Positions 36,289 through 39,733 of a DNA stretch of 39,733 nucleotides are shown here, in pieces (within the stretch, counting starts at the first letter, position 1; the number at the start of each line of letters is the position of its first letter). A model generated the notes under the pieces. The model worked only from the letters and a program-made list of their open reading frames with translations, was not told where the DNA came from and did not search any database. The stretch comes from Chrysochromulina tobinii (taxonomy: Eukaryota > Haptophyta > Prymnesiales > Chrysochromulinaceae), in assembly GCA_001275005.1 (NCBI GenBank), contig JWZX01003151.1:1-39733 (forward strand), given 5' to 3'. Both the position numbers and the translations under genes were made by a program.

Positions 36289-37415
36289 TCAACGCCTGTC
36301 ATGGCGCTGCAAGGAGATCGCCTCCTTCGTGGCGCTCAACCTGCCGAGTGCCGCAAGGAGAGGCCGGTTCGGCCCCACGGCAGGCTGTCGTTTCGACGCA
36401 CGTGCCACTTCTCCTTCATGTAATCTAAGTTCCATTTCTAGCCGAGTGAGGTTAAAACTTGAGGGGGCCACGGGATTGCGTGGCCATGCGGGCTCAGATG
36501 GCAGTTTGCCATCATAGGCGGCCCACGCAGGCCCGTAGCGGCGGCCGTGAACGTCGAGACAATTGCGCACGCGGTGTTCAATGTCGCCGATCGGGTCGAC
36601 GCCGTGCGTGATGCGCCTGATGAAGGAATCATGAGCGTGGGCAAAGTTGGTGAGCTTGTGCAGAATGCGCTCGGTCGGCATGAAGTAACCAAAGTGCCAG
36701 CCAAGCCAGTCGGCTGAGGCGTCGCAGTCTCTGCCCTTGGCCAGCTTGCGCAGCTGCAGATGCGGACTCATATGCTTCTGCAGCCATTCTGAGCGTGCGC
36801 GAAAGAGTACGCTGCGCGCCCATGGCGGGTATGTCGCAGGGCACCGCTCGCCGTACACAAAGTTGCGCAGCTTGGGCGACACGCAACCAGTGAGAGTTAA
36901 ATTGCGCACAACATCTACGTCCAGCAGCTCGTCGAGGTCGCTCATGTGTACGAAGACGTCGTTCAAGCCGTGCTCGTTCATCGTACGCTGGATCATTGGC
37001 TCGAGCATAGCCATGATAAACCGCCTCTGCTCTACCTCGAGTAGCCACGTGCATCTATTGTTTGTGGTATTTCGGCAACCCGTCATTGTCTGCCGCAGCG
37101 CCGCTGAGAATGGCACATTGATCAGTTCGATGTGGTACCTTCGAATCTCATCGTCTGTGAGCGCATCGCGCACGTAGAGTGGTTTTGGGTATCCTGCATG
37201 CGAGAGATTGCTCTCGAGGATGATCGTCTTTATTGCCAACGGAGCATGCAGGCGGAGACGATAGCGTAGCATCGCGACTTCATCGTGTGCTGTCATCATA
37301 TCCTGCGAAACGCGGCGAGCGCGGCGTTAGACACTCATCAGCGATGCGCGCGCGGTACGCGCTGGCTCAAGCGTGCTACGGGACGTACGATCAACGGCAG
37401 TCCGAGTCCAGCCAT
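36289..37415 (-). CDS. Glycosyltransferase family 17-like protein (beta-1,4-N-acetylglucosaminyltransferase-like), two exons
   Basis: Proposed exon 1 is 37415-37389 (MAGLGLPLI), exon 2 is 37302-36289, joined in phase 0; 346 residues. Homologues of this family add bisecting N-acetylglucosamine to N-glycans (MGAT3). Family marks: DMMTAHDEVAMLRYRLRLHA and IKTIILESNLSHAGYPKPLY (N-terminal motif with E-S-N-x-x-x-x-G-x-x-K-P), LEVEQRRFIMAML, DVFVHMSDLDELLDVDVV (the D-x-D-E metal/nucleotide-sugar motif), LGWHFGYFMPTERILHKLTN and FAHAHDSFI. The C-terminal 60 residues are unconserved. Exon 2 starts right at the domain, so an upstream exon is certain to exist in some form; the short one proposed has ideal splice sites but no membrane anchor, so a longer N-terminus may be missing. 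Confidence 0.78.
37303..37388 (-). other. Probable intron of the GT17-like gene
   Basis: 86 nt: donor GTACGT after ATC, acceptor TTTCGCAG before GATATGATG. Donor and acceptor are excellent, but exon 1 is only nine codons, so the true first exon could differ. Confidence 0.6.
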
Positions 37416-38160
37416 GATGACCGCCGCCGCCGCGCCAGAGAGCATTTTCGCCGACGCGTCGTCCCGTTCAGAGGTTTCTTCCGATCGCGCGTCGCGCAGG
37501 TACTACTATTATTGTATGGCCAATTTTTCTCTAATTTGGGTGCGAAGAGCAAGCAAGGGAGGTGTCGAAAGGAGGTGTGTCCTCCCCAGCGCTGTGCCCT
37601 GTTGACTGTGTATAACTTAACCACATGACCAAAAATAACTCCACTCGCGGTACAAATGTAAGCATGTAACTTCCGTCCCGGGTACAACGGCGGACGGGCG
37701 TTTGTATCGAATAACCGCGAATACCCCCCCGCCGCGCCAGGGGTACCACTTCCGGTATAGGACCTTAGAACGTAGGAGACGTGCTCTGCCGGCGGTAATA
37801 TTGTCTATTGTCGTTCCTTAGTCGTTCCTCGTCCGTCGTGCGTCGTTCGCAGTACGGCCGCGGACGCGGGGTGTGGCTTGGGTGTGGCGTGTCGGCGTAT
37901 GCGCAACGCGAGATGATTCCAGGAGATGAACTCAGATGAACCGACGTCGAGCGGTCTCGGGCCGAGCGGCCGACTAGCGACTTGTTTGGGCTCGGCCTCG
38001 GGTACGAAGTGTTTTAAATTAAGTGTTATACTGAGTGTTATACATACCTCGGTCTGCCGAACTCCGCGTTCGTCCGGAACGTCATGGCGTATAGAAGACT
38101 ACACGCCCATCGTCGTGCCGCAACATGGCGTGAAGCATCAGTCCACAGCGACAGAGGCTT
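37416..38160. other. Intergenic between the GT17-like and thaumatin-like genes
   Basis: No gene found. Small direct repeats (AAGTGTTATACTGAGTGTTATAC at about 38021-38043; GTCGTTCCT at about 37811-37828). Confidence 0.5.
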
Positions 38161-39216
38161 CTACTGAGGGCAGTAGAAGGTAACGTCATACCGCGTGCCA
38201 GCGGGGCACTGAGCGAGACCCGTGCCGTCATCGTAGGCATACGCGTACACCCCAGGGCACAGGAGGTGGACGGCCGCTACGAATTGCGTTCTGATGATCG
38301 GTCCGCTCGAGCACTGGGCAGGCGAGATGGGTGGCGTTGGGCAGCAGAAGTCGCGCGCTTCCTTCGAGTCGGGCGTGAAGCCCAAGCCCTGGCCCCAGTG
38401 CGAGTAGGTTAGCTTGGCGCAGGGCGAGTAGCAGCCGATTGTTTCGCCGCTGCCCACCGGGTCGCGCAGACGCAGCGTCATGTTGGCGATCCCGAGGTCC
38501 TCAGCACCAGGGCACGAAGAGAGAGCGAGGCGCGAGCAGTCAATCGTCTTGGGCGCCATTGGGCAGTCGCCGACCACCTCGACCTTGTACGGCAGCGTCC
38601 AGCCATCCACATGGCTGATGTCCCACCAGTCGGTCGACCCGAGCCGCTCGGCCGGCGCTGACGGGTTGTGCGCGCACTCAGCGGTGCCTGGCATGCAGCC
38701 AAACGTCGCCTCAAACTTGCTGTCGACAGGAGGCGCGCAGCCTGCCGCAGGGCAGCTTTCACCGGGCCCGCCGCTCTGGCCGATCTTGCAGTTTGCGCCG
38801 GTCACGTCGCATCCCCACTTGGGCCAAAAGCGCGTCGATGCGAGGCCCACGTCAGGGATGGCAAACTCATGCGTTGCACCCGACTTGAGCTTGAGGTCCT
38901 GCGGGAAGTAGGGCGTCTGGAAGGCAAAGTGGGCGAGCCACAGGTCGTCCTCGGCGCAGCCATTTGTGATTCTTTGCCGGCCGCGTGCACCCTTGACCGC
39001 CGAGGGCTCGGCTTTCCAGCCGCTCTCCTCCTGGGCAATCACGGGCGGTGCGGGTGGCGCCGGCCCAGGCTGCAGTGAGATGAAGCCGAGAACTGATATG
39101 CCCACTACGACGAAGAAAACACCCACGCCGGGTAGCCACGAGCGTTCGGCGGGAGCTGCAGCCGCAGTCGCTGATGTGTCGCCCGCATTGCCCTCTAGAC
39201 GCTGGTAATCGACCAT
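38161..39216 (-). CDS. Membrane-anchored thaumatin-like (PR-5-like) protein
   Basis: 351 residues. About residues 30-50 form one hydrophobic helix (GVGVFFVVVGISVLGFISL) after a 29-residue N-terminus, so it is a type II membrane or signal-anchored protein with the domain outside or in the lumen. The thaumatin domain covers about 85-351: FAIPDVGLASTRFWPKWGCD (family 'S-R-F-W-x-R-x-G-C' region), FEATFGCMPGTAEC, STDWWDISHVDGWTLPYKV (the 'D-x-S-x-V-D-G-x-N-L-P' hallmark), DFCCPTPPISPAQC, and the end LLCPGVYAYAYDDGTGLAQC followed by PAGTRYDVTFYCP. Many cysteines occupy family positions, implying several disulfides. Plant relatives are defence or glucan-binding proteins. The function in an alga is unknown. 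Confidence 0.85.
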   Translation of the reverse strand: MVDYQRLEGNAGDTSATAAAAPAERSWLPGVGVFFVVVGISVLGFISLQPGPAPPAPPVIAQEESGWKAEPSAVKGARGRQRITNGCAEDDLWLAHFAFQTPYFPQDLKLKSGATHEFAIPDVGLASTRFWPKWGCDVTGANCKIGQSGGPGESCPAAGCAPPVDSKFEATFGCMPGTAECAHNPSAPAERLGSTDWWDISHVDGWTLPYKVEVVGDCPMAPKTIDCSRLALSSCPGAEDLGIANMTLRLRDPVGSGETIGCYSPCAKLTYSHWGQGLGFTPDSKEARDFCCPTPPISPAQCSSGPIIRTQFVAAVHLLCPGVYAYAYDDGTGLAQCPAGTRYDVTFYCPQ

Positions 39217-39649
39217 TGCAAAGCTAGAGCGAGACGACTATGTATTTTGAGCTGTGAATCGATTGCGTGTCCTTCATCCCGCTTGGATTCCACGCGATTT
39301 CGTGGCGTACAGACACGACGCGCTGCTAAAAATTTTGTCGTATTCAGCGAGGACACAAAGCAAAACCCACTAGTCCGCGATACTCACAACAGTGCGGCAC
39401 AGTACACGGGCCCCCGAATGGGCCCATCAGATCCAAGTACAGTGGGGGGCGTCGCGGAGCAGCGTGGCAACGTTCAGCGCGCAGCGTGCCGCGTCCAGGC
39501 AGGGCAGTTAGTATGGTGCCATCTCTCTCTCTCTCTCTCCATCTCTCTCCGAGACGCGCTTCGAGCAAGCCGCCGCTTCCTCCCGTAGCCGCCAGGCATC
39601 GAGAGGGCTCAACAAGGCAGTCTCAGGCGCGCGCGTACCCGACATCGGC
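39217..39649. other. Intergenic between the thaumatin-like gene and the right-edge gene
   Basis: Contains a CT microsatellite at 39521-39550 and otherwise nothing that I can support. Confidence 0.5.
39521..39550. repeat. CT dinucleotide microsatellite
   Basis: Interrupted (CT)n run, with ATCTCTCTC... in two blocks. Confidence 0.9.
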
Positions 39650-39733
39650 TCAGCTCAACTGGAGCTCGTCAAACAGGCGGCGCGCGCGCTGCTTGGCATC
39701 GTACATGCACAGGGTCTCGAGCAGGTCGCGGCA
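39650..39733 (-). CDS. Partial 3' end of an unrecognised gene (runs off the right edge)
   Basis: On the minus strand the frame enters at the window edge and reads CRDLLETLCMYDAKQRARRL then FDELQLS and TGA (39652-39650). It has a helical, protein-like composition and GC-rich third positions, unlike the surrounding non-coding sequence, so I take it as the C-terminus of a real protein. Too short to identify. Confidence 0.5.
   Translation of the reverse strand, partial: CRDLLETLCMYDAKQRARRLFDELQLS

Noticed and set aside
1-39733. tRNA, rRNA, CRISPR, transposase or viral replication genes
   Set aside because: I looked for them by eye and saw none with adequate support; small RNA genes could be missed without a covariance search.

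Overview
This window is nuclear DNA of a eukaryote, most likely a flagellated alga with a plastid of red-algal origin (a haptophyte or a pelagophyte/other stramenopile; the sequence alone does not decide). The evidence is: GC-rich coding sequence; short GT-AG introns (82-167 nt); a mitochondrial complex I subunit encoded in the nucleus with a presequence; two proteins with a signal peptide followed by a transit-like stretch, as expected for import into a complex plastid (a PDZ protein and a PAM68-type photosystem II assembly factor); and an intraflagellar transport protein (IFT80). Genes lie singly on both strands, often in close divergent pairs, with no operon logic.

Layout: (1-1.5 kb) a partial minus-strand 5' end, then a coiled-coil poly-Gln protein. 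(1.67-2.6 kb) NDUFS7/PSST of complex I. (3.2-5.3 kb) plastid PDZ protein and PAM68, both minus. (5.5-9.4 kb) IFT80 and a TRM13-like tRNA methyltransferase, both plus. (10-16.9 kb) a two-pore K+ channel, a small unknown protein, an MFSD5-like transporter and a membrane-anchored O-fucosyltransferase-like protein. (17.4-25 kb) a membrane-anchored PP2C phosphatase, a mercuric-reductase-like flavoprotein and a large adenylate-kinase-like protein. (25.7-29.7 kb) an unknown protein, a CCDC148-like coiled-coil protein and a small two-TM protein. (30.3-39.2 kb) a TIR-like/TPR protein, FAM32A, a TM9SF nonaspanin whose frame is broken twice, a GT17 glycosyltransferase and a membrane-anchored thaumatin-like protein. 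A further minus-strand gene enters at the right edge.

The main discovery candidate is the NDUFS7 gene. Its reading frame is complete except for one TGA, exactly at the first of the two adjacent cysteines that in all known homologues bind 4Fe-4S cluster N2, the last cluster of the chain that reduces ubiquinone. The frame continues without fault for 127 codons after it. In the 3' flank there is a hairpin with every hallmark of a eukaryotic form-2 SECIS element: ATGA/TGA quartet, a GC helix, an unpaired AAA 13 nt after the ATGA, a short apical helix and a basal helix. I read this as a selenocysteine-containing NDUFS7, i.e. selenium as a probable ligand of cluster N2. I know of no described case, but could not search. 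Immediately after the SECIS lies a second strong bulged hairpin with an alternative pairing partner.

The other genes are individually ordinary, with a few oddities: two same-direction single-base shifts in TM9SF, an interleaved (pseudoknot-like) pair of inverted repeats at 11.74-11.87 kb, an FAM32A last exon with only five sense codons, and unusual membrane-anchored versions of PP2C and thaumatin proteins.
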